A stretch of DNA of 64,000 nucleotides from Gloeopeniophorella convolvens (lineage: Eukaryota; Basidiomycota; Agaricomycetes; Russulales). The notes under the pieces are model-generated. The model did not search any database. It saw nothing but the letters and a program-made list of their open reading frames with translations, and was not told the DNA's origin. Every line of letters starts with the position of its first letter. The first letter of the stretch is position 1. This document shows, one piece after another, positions 11,117 to 23,650 of this stretch. A program made the position numbers and the translations under genes. The stretch is from positions 124,001 through 188,000 of the forward strand of contig WTXD01000004.1 in NCBI GenBank assembly GCA_022496205.1, written 5' to 3'.

Positions 11117-13052
11117 TTACTCGTCCTCCTCCGGCTTGAATCAAAACCACATGTCAGTCCAACCGCTAAGAACGAACACCCGCACGCACTGGCAATTCAA
11201 CCACCAGCGCGCCCATATGCGACCGCGCAGCAGTTACACCGACGCAGAGCGTGCGCAGCGCGCCATTGCCAAAGCGCACGCACGAAGGCACCGCGACGCA
11301 CAGCGGCGCGCCCGACCCCGGCTCTGGTACCTGCACAGCGTCGGGCGGGAGGCGCGCGAGGTCGCCCAGCCCGAGCGCGCCGTGTGCGTTGCTACCCCAC
11401 GTGCGCAGCGTGCCGTCCGCGCTGAGCGCAGCGTAGTGCCCGTCGTCGAGTGCGACCGCCGCGAGCACGTCGTCAGGAAACCAGCGCCCGGCAGAAGAGG
11501 GCGGGTCATCCGCGCGCGTCGCGTCGGTGCCCATGAGAATGAACGCGTCCGCGGTCGAGTATGCAGCGAAGAAGTGGTTCCGCGCCGTGATCTGCAGGAG
11601 GTCCGAGTCAGTGAAGGAAAAGAGCAGGAGTTGGCGCGATAAGGTGTCCCGTACGCGGTTGATACGAGGGAATGTCGGGCTACTGGAGCTGTCGACGACT
11701 CGGGAGGGTAGGTGCTGCGCGATCCTGGACGGCTCACTGAACTGTTCGAGCTGTGGCGAGGTGTCAGCACGAGGCAGCTGGGTTCGAAATCGAAGAGGCC
11801 TGACGTATTCCCACTCCCTTGTGGACACCTCAAAATGTCTGTCGGATCTTAAGTCATGGAACTTGAGGACGTGGCCCTTGTTCGTCAGAGCGATGAGTTG
11901 TAATTCGAGGGCTGCAATTTCGACTATGAAGGTATCGCTTGCATCGGGTTCCTCCGAGACCTGAACGCCCTCGATATTGGGCAGTCGCGGTATCTGAGGC
12001 AGCCTGGCTGGGTCATATGTCAGCTCTCCAGGTACACAGAAGATGCGATAATCTTCGGTAGTATATGGAGATCCGGTGGGGTCCTCGTCTCGGGTGCGCG
12101 CCGGTCGACTCGTGGTCCACCAGAAGACGAGGACATCCTTAGAGTGGGTCAGAATAGCAGTAAAACTCCAGCCACACGCTATATGCAGTGGCGTGGTCTC
12201 TGGAGAATTGCCGTCGAGAAGGGGTGATTTCAGGCGAAAGGGATCTCTCCAGCTGAGAAACGTCCAGAATTGCGCGGCAGAATCAATGACGGCTACTTGC
12301 ATGCCTGTGCAACTGTGAGGCAGAGAAGTATGAGGTGTGGTATTATGCGAGAGCTGGGCTTGCCGCACTCGCCTGATGGCAGTGATAGGGTTGGGCATGA
12401 CAAACTTGTGCGGTCTATATGCTGTGTTCACGCCATCATCCTCGTCTTTGGGAGTCAAAGCCGACGTCCCTTGAAAACCATGGCATGGTGAGGCAGCTCC
12501 TGCTCTGGATCAAAGCTATGACCTTACCCCATACCCACATAGAACCTTCGGAGTCGAGGGCTTGAAAACCCCTGGAAGGGGTGAGAGGATTTCCGGCACG
12601 GATGGGTGCGATGTACCTATCACATGTCACGAGACTCACAATCCGGGTACGAGGAAAGGGGACCTCGACGGGATACGGGAACCCTGCATTGCGATCGAAC
12701 TGGGTGTCCCTGCCAATACCGCGTGTGCCCTTGTCGAGGCTGCTGGGGAATGCAACCGAGTCTGAATGATGTGGTATAGGAAGAGGTTGCGAGGGTGGAC
12801 AGACCCCCAGACAAAAACCCGAGGATAGTTGAACGCACGGTACAGCGCCTTCCATCCGGTCTTCCGTGAAAATACCCCAGTGCCGGAAAGGTTTGCAAAA
12901 TCGGTTCGACACTTGCCCTTCCAGAACGCATCGTCACTGCAGATCGACGCAAAGAACTTGCTTGTGCACCCAAGTCTCAGAACACCGCCTATAGAAGCGA
13001 TCGGGAATAGGTCATGGAGGAGGATTTCCACTGGGATGTCCGAAAGATGCAT
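11117..13052 (-). CDS. F-box/RCC1-type protein, Saf1-like
   Basis: About 590 residues. The F-box is at the extreme N-terminus (MHLSDIPVEILLHDLFPIA, then VLRLGCTSKFFASIC and DDAFWKGKC). RCC1-like blades follow, with tryptophan-glycine signatures: FNYPRVFVW, GSMWVWG, VFWW and, near the end, LRTWGSNAHGALGLGD. This architecture matches SCF-associated factor 1 of yeast, which delivers targets to SCF for ubiquitination. Introns are inferred near 12,770-12,815 and 12,470-12,530. A third, with a GTGCGT donor, lies near the 3' end and joins ...GALVVELP to a short last exon PEEDE that stops at 11,117. Ignoring that last intron would stop the frame at 11,166 instead. The start is fixed by the F-box, which follows the first methionine directly. 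Confidence 0.85.
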
Positions 13053-14112
13053 TGCTTATGTAGCAGTGAAAGCAAGAGAATGGCGTTCGAACAAGGGAAG
13101 AAAGACGACGAATATGAGATTTGTCCAGGGGGCAGGGAGCAGTCGTAGTGGATACTTGAGTGTGTTTTGCCTTGATTGCCCAACGCCCAGCGCTAGCTTG
13201 TACCATTCAGGGCGCTTCACGGTGGCTGGGTGCGTGAGATCATGGCAGTGGCCAACGTGGTGCGGCAAAAGCCGGAGCACCTGACAAGTGAAAGCTGTCG
13301 CCGGCCATTATGTAATTAAATCCGGCCCGCTTTACCCACGACTTGCTCGAGCTCTGACGATTCGCCTTCGCGTTTTTCAGGAACCACTGCGTCTCCAGCA
13401 TGGTGGTCCCTCAGTAGCATCCCTGCTGCGCCACTACTCGCTGTGTTCGACCTTGACCTTGAATATCAAGGCTCCGTCTTCCATCGCGATGCCACGGATT
13501 GGACCCGAAGACCTCAATTTCATCGACTTTTTCCCTAAAACCCGAATTCAAGTTGCACCTTATCTGCTAGGGTTGGTTGGTATCCCCAGTCTCTGCGGTA
13601 TCCCGACGCTGTTCCTCTAACTCTAGTTCTCACATACCATTACGAATGCTACATATCACAAACCCACGATCCTACCGCAGATGACCCACGCCTCTATGAC
13701 CCAGATTGGACTCGAAGCGTCTGTCAATGCACTTCATTTTTATTATTGAGTCTTTCGCCTGCATCTCCGCTAGAGTTCGGGTATGTTTCGTTCAATCTCC
13801 GATATCGCCGGGAATGCGCACCAACAGGTCATACCTCTATGCGTACCCCGCATCCGGGCTCTGCAAACGGTACTGACAGAATTAGTCCCCTGAACCCAGT
13901 CCATCAAGTGCCGGCGTCTCGCACAGCTCTACTGACAATGGCAAATTTGCAACCAAGCAATATGTTCATTCTTCCCCGCTTCGTCTGAGCCGCACACGCG
14001 AGCCTAGAAAGATATCCTGGTTTGCAGGATATATGCCACGCATCGTGAAGAATGGTCAGTTATATCATGCCAACAATTTCTCAGCTAGGTGAAACCACAC
14101 CCAGGTGACCCA
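13053..14112. other. intergenic, no convincing gene
   Basis: This lies upstream of the Saf1-like gene. A plus-strand open frame of 110 codons at 13,288-13,620 and a smaller one at 13,746-13,988 have no family motif and no splice pattern. I regard them as chance frames. Confidence 0.5.
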
Positions 14113-14963
14113 TTATAGCTCATTTTGTTCCTCGAATTGTATCGAGGATGACCATTCGTTCAATCTTGTCGTATTAACAGTCTTCGACTCTATCTCGTCA
14201 TGGGAGTCCTTTGTGAATGATCTCCCCTGCTTCATTCCGCTCTTGGTGTAGTGCATATTCCGGCGCAAGTACCTGCCGGACGCTGTATGTAGTGCATCAG
14301 AAACTGCTGTAACGCTTGGAAGGGCGTCGTTATGCCCCACTTCTATGAGAAGCTCGTTGAGAAGCCTAGACCCGCCCGGACGTGCAGAGATATATGCCCA
14401 GCAACCAAGGGGCGAACATACATTCAGTAAACATCCATCAGAGAACAGGACATGCAGCACGGAATATGCCGTCACGATCGTGAAAGTCTCCGTTGTTGAT
14501 GGTCGCGTAAACCCTCGAAGTGTGAGATCTTCAGAGAACAGCGTACCGACTCTAGAGTGCCTTCGCAACCACAGAATGTGCATGCTGTCAGCCATATGGT
14601 GTAACAGAGATAATAACCCCTGGCTTGCGCAGGGTCGAGAAAGAAGCCTGAAATTACCACGCGCAGAACCGCCGTGATAAACGGCACATCAGGGGCGATC
14701 ACGGCTGCTGCTGGGAGGGGGAAGACCAGGTATCTAATGGTATATTGAGGGAATAGCATAGTTTTAAAAACACCGTGCGCGGCCATCATACACTCGCTCT
14801 CTCTAGGTAACGTACAATGCAGTTGAAAACAAGAGCCAGGCACAAGGAGGGAAAGGGTGTACATCAGTTTGTGGGGTATGAAGGCAAGGTAACTCGTGAG
14901 GGTAGAGTCATGAAAAGACAGTGATGCTGCAGGTACTTCGGGCTGCAGGCTGGCATTCAGCAA
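14113..14963 (-). pseudogene. possible DUF6534-like membrane protein remnant
   Basis: A weak call. On the minus strand a stretch reading MADSMHILWLRRHSRV, then (after removing a GTACGC...CGAG intron of about 38 bases) GFTRPSTTETFTIVTAYSVL, resembles the core helix pair of Agaricomycete DUF6534 membrane proteins. That family often has a pattern like ADSMI...YLxRSRTGFxRTDS. Upstream there are hydrophobic stretches (AAVIAPDVPFITAVLRVVISG) but in a different frame. No single intact gene model could be assembled, so this may be a decayed copy or a chance similarity. It lies just 3' of the P450 on the same strand. Confidence 0.25.
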
Positions 14964-14971
14964 GGGTCAAA

Positions 14972-17282
14972 TTACGCGACCACGTCAGAAGATGCAGCAG
15001 GTTCTGCGAACATCCACACACCGCCCTGTATCACCGCCGATAACATCAACACATCGTCCTGCACGAGAACAAAAACCGAACGGCATACCTTGCTATGCAT
15101 CGTGAAGTTGATGGCAGGATGAATCTTCTCGATGCCTTGGCGGCCAGGCATCCCCGCCCAGTGCGCAGGTGGAAGCGCACCGGCTGGCATGAACTCGGGT
15201 GCGAGGTGGAACGAGCGGAAACGCTGTAGCAGGCGCACGATAAAGTAGCCCGCTTCGTTCAGCGCGAACTCCTGCCCCAGACACTGCATCATCGTCAGCA
15301 CCGCAGAAAAGGAGGGAGAGTGTGTTACGCACGATGCGCGGGCCGCCGTAGAAAGGACAGTACATGAATGGCGTCGTTGTGACCTTCTCGACCAGCCCAG
15401 CGTCGAACCAGCGCTCGGGGCGGAATTCGTGCGCGTCTGGGCCCCACATATCCGGCCGCTTGTGTGCGAGGAGCGAGGCCATCATGATCTGCGTCTTGGG
15501 AGGAAGGTACAGCCTCTGCGTGCTCGGGATGACGAGAGGGTCGTCAAGCGAGGTGCGTGCGACGAGTGGCGCAGACGGGAAAAGACGCAAAGTCTCGTTC
15601 AGCACGGCACGGACTAACGAGAGAGTTAGCAAACTCCTCAGTCTCGTAATGGGTCCGCGACGCACGATATGGCATGGCCTTGAGGTTCTCGTATGTCGGC
15701 GTCCCGGACGTCCCGAACGTCTCAAGAACTTCTTCTCGGAGACGACCGCATACTTCAGGATGCAGTGCAAAGAAGTACATAACGAATGTCAAGAGCGAGG
15801 ACGTCTGCGGAAAGCGTCAGCATGCAACATGTGCGCATCTGGATGCGCGCTTACAGTGTCTCGTGCCGCGATAAGGAAAGTGATGAGTTCATATCGGATG
15901 TGTTCAACATCTACGAGTAGGTCATGAGTCCGTGCTGCTGGAAGTGATAACGGAATGGAATGGAATGCGCACCATCAGTCTTGTCGGCGAGATAATCTAA
16001 GAACACGGTCTCTTCATCGCGCGCGCTAACTTTCGCATCGGCCTCCTTGCGCTTCTCCTTGCGCGCGATCGCTGTGCGGACGAGCGGCTCGAGCCAATCC
16101 ATGATTACCTGAATTGGCTCCTCCGTCTTATCTTTGAACAACTCGAGCAGCGGCCAGGTGTCGCCTTGCACGCCGCGGCGCGTGATGAGAACCGCAACGG
16201 TCTCGAAGGCCTCTGTGAACGCGTCCCACTCGCCGCCGCCATCAGCTGGCGCAGATCCTTTCGGGCCGAGGACAACACGGCCAGGCTGCGTGAGAGGCTG
16301 GTCCAAAGTGTTGAGCGCTGTTCCCCACAGAAACAACGCAGCTGCGTCAAGCGCGAAGCGCGATAGCAGGTCTTGTATGTCGATCGGGGCGTATCTCGCG
16401 GCGCGTCCGGAAATGAGGTCGAGTGTCTTGACAGAGACGCGCTCGAAGATATGGAAATCGGATATCCGTTCCTTCGTGAAGAATGGCCGAGCGATTTGGC
16501 GACCCTGCCGATATCACGTGGGTTAGATATACGTGAACATTGCAGAGGGAGTGCTTGAGTCCTCACGATTCTCCAACGATTGCCCTCCCTGACCAAGACG
16601 TGAGCGTAGGCGTCACCCGGAAGTGACAATGAACGCACGCATTGAAGAGACCAGTTCCCAGCAGTTTGTCTCTGAGCGATGCTTCGGAATTATGGCGCAG
16701 ACAATGATCAATGAATCACGTACATCCGTTCATGCCAAAGAATGCCCTTCTCGAAGTGCGGGAACCCGGTGAGCGCCACGAACCGGAACACCTGCCCGTC
16801 CATAGAGATGATCTAGCCGAGCTCATGAGCACTCCTTCATTTTGCGGCGTAACACGCGCACTGCTTACCTGGTCGTCCCAGAAGAACCTCGTGTTGAGCG
16901 TCGTACAATCGTACTCTTCAAACAGGTCGGCGAAGCCTTGCAGCACGTATCCGCTCTCGAACGACTTGACCAAGCGTAGGACGATATCGAGATTCCCTGG
17001 CCAGCGACCACGCACGCGGGTGATGGGTTGTGCACCCATACGTGCCGCCTCACGGTCCTGGCTTAGTAGGGTGTAGTGGGAGCGCAAGGTGATGGTGATG
17101 GGTATGCTGAGCAGAGCGAGAGGGAAGGATGCCCATAGTGAGAGGGACCGACAGGCCCATTGTAGCGCGAGCAAGGTCAGGAGCGGAGGGGCGATGAGTG
17201 CTTTGCAGAGCGAGAGGAGGATACGCTTGCGGTAATCCGGGATCGTCTTCTCGAAGGCAGTGAGGTTGCGTCCGGGTGACAT
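14972..17282 (-). CDS. cytochrome P450, CYP63-like
   Basis: About 600 residues in eight or nine exons. Hydrophobic segments near residues 30-65 (LLTLLALQWACRSLSLW and beyond) anchor it in the endoplasmic reticulum membrane. In order: EEYDCTTLNTRFFWDDQ, LLGTGLFNA, RPFFTKERISDFHIFERV, FALDAAALFLWGTALNTLDQ, the I-helix LITFLIAARDT, the ExxR helix LNETLRLFP, and FRPERWFD. The heme loop is FYGGPRICLGQEFA, split by an intron directly before the cysteine codon. The AARDT I-helix and the N-terminal layout point to CYP63, known in white-rot fungi for fatty acid, alkane and aromatic oxidation; the substrate here is inferred only. A 30-base in-frame GT-AG segment at 15,059-15,088 may be a very short intron or coding. 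All key motifs are intact. Confidence 0.87.
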
Positions 17283-19889
17283 GATGGGGAAGTGCTACAA
17301 GCCCACGCGAGAACTGTTGCGGATGTATGTACTCTAGAGATGGAGTATATCGCGGACCGTGAGACCGGTAGAAGAGTGTTTCCAGTGGCTAGATTGCTTG
17401 ATTCGTAACTTCCAGGACAACGTGCAAAGTAAGTTTCTTCACGTGGGTGCAAGTGACAGCTCGATCAGGGCACGCATGGTGGAGGAAGAGAGCGCTGCTC
17501 ACCTTCGTGGTAAGGGAAAAGGCTACTAAAGCAACCGAGTCCCAATTCAGTTTAAAATACGTGTGAAGGAAAGTGTCTGCGTACCAGCTGGATACCCCAG
17601 ACTTTTGAGAGGACTCGGAAGAACCACACTTCTGACACGCTTCCCCAAGGAGGAAGCCCGATTGCTCTGATCTTCCTAAGTAGGCACCCTACACCCACAC
17701 TCGTACGACACCCGGGTACACGTTTGACCGGTCTCACGAATTCGCTATTAGATGATTGTGCCTTGGATAGGTCGGGTCCGATAGAAGCGTGAAAGAGGAA
17801 CAGGACCTGAGGTGACAACATTAGCATCGATAACACCTGTCAAGAATCGGAATCACTCACTGAATTGGAGAAAGCAAACAACCTCGATGACTCAGTAGAA
17901 AGGACACGGTCGTGGAGAGCCACGTCTGTCGTGACGCAGTCTCTTTGGAATGACGCAGATGGACGATGGGGGCTATGTCAAACGAGTAGACCCACATGCT
18001 CACGAGCTTCTTATGATGGCAGTCGTTGATAAAGCGACTCGGCGCCCCGTGAGCAGAGGAAACAAGCGCTGTTAAAAAAAAAAGGACATTCTGGCGGTTG
18101 AAAGGGAGCACAGAAATGGCAGGGAAGAGACGACGGAACGGTGACATGACATTAGCTGTACGTACGAGTATATCAAGGTTTGAATCTCACTCCGTCACCG
18201 TCGTCCGAGCGCTTGGCGGAGTTGCCGTGCCCTCATCGGCCGACTGCCCAAATTCCGAAGCTATACATGAAAACCAGCAGATACACTTTCATCTTACCCT
18301 GCGTCTTCTGACATCATTGTATTATAATCGACAATGAACTCGTCTTGAGATGAATGTTTCACCATGTGTGATACAGGGTCCCAATAATTCTCTGTACTTT
18401 CACGTTGACTGCTTCGCAGCAAAGGTGCTCACGTCGCTAGGTTGCGCAACGGCAACCAGGTCCTACACTTGTCAGCGCTGCCGGGTCAGCAATGGTTAAC
18501 GACACGTTTATTCTTGGCATGAAGCCATGCGCGAAGCGGTGCCGCGGAGCTCTCACCGCGCGCTGGTTTTGACAACGAGGCACGAGATACGATATGAGTC
18601 ATGTACACAGGGGAAGTTGGGGCTTGCCAGGTGCACGTTAGCATTCGTTCAGATCACATTCTGAGAAGGGCTTCAGGATGTGAGTCTACGAATGATTCTA
18701 AGAGTGAGTGTGAAGTATTTCCGCCGCAGCGTCGCCGAGAGTGAGCTATGAGACAAATTCAGAGGCCGCACTAACCACCAAGAGCACCAGGAAGAGATTA
18801 AGTACCCAGGCAATGAAACCGGAAAGCGCAGAAGGACAGGTAGGCACACACTCGCGCAGACTCCCGTTAAGTCACCATAACATTGAATTGGCTGCAAGGA
18901 ACAAAGATCCCGACACAAATCATGGACGAACGGTGGTGGCTCCTCCGATTGATCCACAATTGCGAGAGCCAGCGTCATCAGATTAAAGGAGATCGGAGTG
19001 GCGGCGAGAGGCGACTATGTCGTCCGACTGACTCAGGACCAGGTCGGAATCCCCACGGACCGCTCCAGCCAATCGCAGCCTAGGCAATTCCCGGCCGGAG
19101 TTCCAACGGTATCGCCAACCACCAACTAAGGCCCTCCTGCACACGGGGCAGCGCAAGGGCAGCGTTCAACCGGTTCGTCCTGCACACGACCAGCCAAAGG
19201 CATAGCACACGTGCTACGGTGTATGCGAAATATGCCACAAAATCAATTTGCTGTGCCTGCAGACTGACCGAGCGAATCGTCAGGCCATTCAATCCAAGCT
19301 GGGTAGCGCATATACTTACTCTTCAAACTTCAAGTCTTCGTGATCAGCATTAAGATGCGTAACACCAGGACGGGTGTACTTGTCTCCCAATGCTTCGAGC
19401 TCCAGCTTCAACAGCCGCGCGGGTCAACTCTGGAAGCGAGTTGTACGGCTATCAATGTCAGTGATCAGCTGTCTCCTTCGTGTTCACGCCACCACTTCTT
19501 CCATGGGTATTTGAAAGATCCCTTGAATGCCGGAGGACCCTCGCTTATCGGCGTACCCTTCACTCGGGCTAGGTTCGTAGAATTTCCATAGGACGCGACT
19601 CTGATTTTGGGTTCGATGCTACTTCAAAGGGACTTTGGTGAGGCGATCGCACCACATCCACAGCCTTATGGGTCAAACGGCGCCTCTGGCTTGCGGAATT
19701 CTACTTGGACGGTGCCAAGTGGCTCCCTCCACCAGAGGGCTTCTCCTAGTTCCTTGACTCAGTAATTGTAAGTGCGGTTCGTCAATGTGGTGTTTCTACG
19801 CCGGCCTCTACAGAACCGGGGGCTAAGAACATTTACAGCAGTTGCTGTCCTTTACATTCGAAAGAGCAGAAACTCGTCTGTATATCTAC
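17283..19889. other. 2.6 kb without a convincing gene
   Basis: This should include the P450 promoter and the 3' flank of the next F-box gene. Minus-strand frames of 70-101 codons (17,552-17,836; 17,857-18,147; 18,673-18,978; 19,080-19,292) include hydrophobic stretches, but they could not be spliced into a recognisable protein. A poly-A run of ten bases is at about 18,074. Possible small secreted or membrane proteins cannot be excluded. Confidence 0.5.
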
Positions 19890-21674
19890 TCATAGCAGAT
19901 CGCTTAAGAGCTCGGCCATCAGCATTGGCGTAGCACCGTGTGGAGTCCGAGCACGTACCCTCTGCATCTGTACCAGTAGTTGGTCCTGCTCCATGTAGAT
20001 TGCTTTACATCCTGGCTTCTTCACCCATGTATCCACGTACGGAAGGGACGTCTTCACGTCCTCGCAGAACCATTCGCCAGCAGCGAACTCCGAGATTCCG
20101 GTGACGACTTCCGTGTGATTGTCCGCCTCTGACGCACCAGGCGAGGTACATGCATCATCGGCTCCCTTTTCTTTGCGCATTCGCGCCTCCCGCACGCGGT
20201 GTGCGTTGAAATCCTGGATACGAATCGTCGGGCGGCTGCCCTCGGGCTCACAGACCATCGCGCGACGCTCGCCGAGCAGGTCGTTCCACACGACGGCCAA
20301 GTGGTCCGTCATGCGCGTCCGCAGCGGGCCCCACTCCGCCCACGGCACGTCCGCGCCCGCATGCGCGTGCGCGAGCAGCGTGCGGCAGCGCACGACGACG
20401 TCGCAGATGCGCACGCGGTGCTCCGCGCCGGCCCTGAGCTGCATCACGACGCTCACGATACTGTCCTCCGCCGCGATGCGGAACTGGCGCCGCGGCGCCG
20501 CGCGGCGGTACGGCGCCCACGGCCCGCGCGAGAATGCCTGGTGGCCCGGGTGCTCGCTGACGCACACGGCCCAGTCCGTCACCGCGCCTTCACGGAGCGG
20601 CGGAAGGCACAGCGCGCGGAGCCGCTCCATGCGCGGCTCGGCACTCGCCATGCCGGAGATGCGGCACAGCTCGATAGCCGGCGGGTTTAGTCGCACGAGC
20701 GCAAAGACGTCCGCGGAGATCATCGTCGGTATCGACCCGTACTCGCCCGCGTCATTCTCCCGAAGCTGCCGAGGACGACACAATGAGCGGAAGGAACTTG
20801 ACGCGGCGGACAGATGCACGCACCAGGGTGACGCGGCCCTCCTTCCACGCAATCAGGAACACCTTGCACAGACTGTAATCCTCCTCTGACGGCCCGCCGA
20901 TCCACAGGAGGAGGAAGTCCCCGAGCACCTGCGTCTGCGCCATGTTGTGCGCAGACGCGCCTGAGACGGTGATCTCCATCACGGCCGCCTTGGCACAGGG
21001 GTGTTGCATGCCATCGCGAAACCGGAGTGGGCGGATCTCGAGCCGGCTGGGAGAGTCTGGCACAACGCGACGGTCGCGCTCGGCGCTGTGTTCACCTGTC
21101 CTATCACCGAGCCCGAGAAGAACATGTAAAATAGTAGCACATACGATATCACCACCGCGAGGTCGAGCTCAGTCGACAGCGCGAACGCTTCGACGTTCGG
21201 GACAGGCACGTCGACGGACGTCCATAGGTGCGGCCCCGCGGGCGCGGCGAAGCACGCGCGCACGTCGAGATACGCGTAGCCTGCGCGCACTCCCGGCCCC
21301 TCACGCGTTGCGACGATGAACCATGGTCCGAAGGAGAAGTGCATTTGCGTCGCCGACGCCGGGCGGGGGAAGTCGGCCGTGAAGCTTGTGATGGGTGTGG
21401 TGAGGTCGAGCGCGCGCCACGCGGCGTCCCAAGCGCGTAGCGTGTTGAAGCGTTCTGAAAATGGCGGAGCGTTGTCATCGGGGACAAGGGGGTCGTATAC
21501 ACCGAGCAGCGCGGTGTGCAAGAGGTATTGGATGAGCGTCGACTCGTTGATAACGGTGTTCAGAGCGCGGCAGGTCAATTGGCAAGAGTGGACATCGCTG
21601 ATGTCACCGAGGCATACCAAGGACAGGATGTGTATTAGGAGCTCGTTTGGGAGGTCGAGGAGCCGCGAATACAT
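19890..21674 (-). CDS. F-box protein, beta-propeller-like, tandem copy A
   Basis: About 550 residues. It begins MYSRLLDLPNELLIHILSLV, a clear F-box, with CQLTCRALNTVI completing the domain. Then come FSFGPWFIVATREGPGVRAG and YAYLDVRACFAAPAG. A second exon contains VSGASAHNMAQTQVLGDFL, LLWIGGPSEEDYSLCKV and FLIAWKEGRV. A long third exon starts LRENDAGEYGSIPTM and holds LVRLNPPAIELCRISGM and WAVCVSEHPGHQAFSRG. Introns: GTATGT...GAACACAG near 21,080-21,150, and GTGCGT...CGGCAG near 20,765-20,825. The alternating hydrophobic strands suggest a propeller or beta-rich target-binding part. The gene at 21,928 is a direct tandem paralogue with the same introns. The methionine at 21,674 is chosen because it directly precedes the F-box. 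Confidence 0.83.
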
Positions 21675-21927
21675 CGTAGTCCCCTGGCTACTGGTTGCTG
21701 GCAGTTGCCAGTGAAAGTGTAACGTACTGACTGACGGCGCAGTGATCGATGATCCCCTCGCATCTCTCGGCTCCCCCGGCCCGCGACATATTGATATAAG
21801 AAGGTACAAGTACAGTCCCACCATACCATCTCGGAGCTACTGCTCCTACCTACAAGACTATAACTACATGCAATGCAAGAAGAACCGTCTATCGTCGTCC
21901 TAAAGCACAGGCGTTTCAGCCCCGTAT

Positions 21928-23650
21928 TCAATACACAGAGAGCACGCGACTCACCTCTGTGCGCACCTCTGCCAACAAATTGTCCTCATCCATGAATATC
22001 CCCTCGCATCCGGGGTAGGTGGTGATCGTCTCGACATATGGCATCCGCGTCTCCAGCTTTGAGCGAAAAAAGTCATCCTTTGGGAATACTGATGGCTCCG
22101 TGACGACCCGGATGACGGTCCCGCTCTCAAGCTCCACCAGTTGGTCCAGCGCGCCCGTCCGCTCAAGCGCGAGCCCGACCCGGTATGGGTTGTAGTCGCG
22201 TAGAGTGAGTTCGACGGGCATATTTGACAGTCCAGTGGCCGCGCGGCGCCCGACGGTCGCGCGGCGCTCGCCGACAAGCGAGCCCCACGTGAGCGAGCGG
22301 TGCTCGAGAATGCGTGTGCATGGCGGACCCCAGTCCTCCCAGCGCACGTGATGCATCGGGCGGTGCGGCGGGGCATGCGCGAGCAGCGTGCGGCAATGCA
22401 CCGACAGGTCGACGGTGCGGAAGCCGCCTGACGCGTTGTGGATATGCATCACGACGCTGATGATGCCATTCTCAGGCACCGAGCGGAGATGTCGCCGTGG
22501 ATGTGTGTGGCGGTTCGATGGTGGTGGATGCTGCCGCGAGAAGAGGGCGTGCCCTGGGTGTTCACCGAAGCAGGTCGCCCACTGCATACGCGCGGTCGAG
22601 ACCAGCGAGGGGAGCGACAGGGTGCACACGGTCTCGAGGGTTGGCTTGCGCTCGACGATGTGGGAGAGCCGACAGAGCTCGAGCGCAGGCTCGTTCAGCC
22701 GCACGAGCAGCACGATGTCCTCGGACAGCACTGATAACACGGAGCCATATACACCGGGAGAACTGTGGCGGAGCTGTGGTGTGGTGAATGCAAGCGAAAA
22801 ATCAAGGAAGCGCGAGGCGCACCTCGGAGATCCAACCCTCCTTCCATGCAATCAAGTAAATGCTGCATAGTGTACCCTCGTTCGTCGGGGAGAAATCCGG
22901 GCTACCAACCCAGAACAGGATATAGTCACCAATCACTTCGGTGTCTGACAGGTTGTATGCAGAGGCACCAGAAACGGAGACTTCCAATGACTCCTTGGCC
23001 GCTTGTGGGTGTATCTTGCCCGTGCTAAAGCTCATGGGACATATCTTCAAGTTGGTCAGGTGTGGGTCTATTGGCGAGGGTGCGCTGAGCATAAAACCCT
23101 ATAAGCGTCGCTGCATGAGAACAGGATGTGATTGTACGCACGAGATAGCCACCACCAAGTCGAGTTCGGAAGCGAACGCGAACACCAGGACGTTGGGCAA
23201 ATCGATGTCTATCGTGGTCCATTGCGCCGTGTCGGCGTGCAGCGACGCACCATCACGCATGTCGAGGAAGGAGTACCCCGCCGGCCATCCGTAACCCTCG
23301 CGGATCACCACGAAGTACCGCCCGAAGGAGAATTCGACGGGGCGCTCATGCTTTGGGGACACCGGCGCATCGATGTGGGCTGTGGGCATGCGAAGGTCCA
23401 TCACGGCCCATGCGTTCTCCCACTGGCACAGAGAATCCATGCGCTCCGGAATGGAGAATCCGGGCTCGAAGGGATCGGACACGCCGGACTGGGCTGTGCG
23501 GAGGATGTACTGGATGTACAGCGAGTTATCAATGAGGGCGTTCAGTTTCCGGCACGTACGCCTGCACGCGCAGATGTCCTTGGCGCAGACGCTGGAGAGA
23601 ATCTCGAGAAGGAGCTCGTTCGAGAGGTTAAACAGCGGTGACAATGTCAT
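21928..23650 (-). CDS. F-box protein, beta-propeller-like, tandem copy B
   Basis: About 535 residues. Start MTLSPLFNLSNELLLEILSS with CRRTCRKLNALI closing the F-box. It continues FSFGRYFVVIREGYGWPAG, YSFLDMRDGASLHAD and TIDIDLPNVLVFAFASELDL. After an intron with donor GTGCGT and acceptor TGCTCAG the next exon gives APSPIDPHLTNLKI, VSGASAYNLSDTEVIGDYI, LFWVGSPDF and YLIAWKEGW. The final exon carries VLLVRLNEPALELCRLSHI and ATCFGEHPGHALFSRQ and ends in VSRVLSVY. Every landmark has a counterpart in copy A, about 250 bases downstream on the same strand, so the pair arose by tandem duplication and has since diverged well beyond allelic difference. The inferred role is SCF substrate recognition; the target is unknown. 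Confidence 0.83.
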
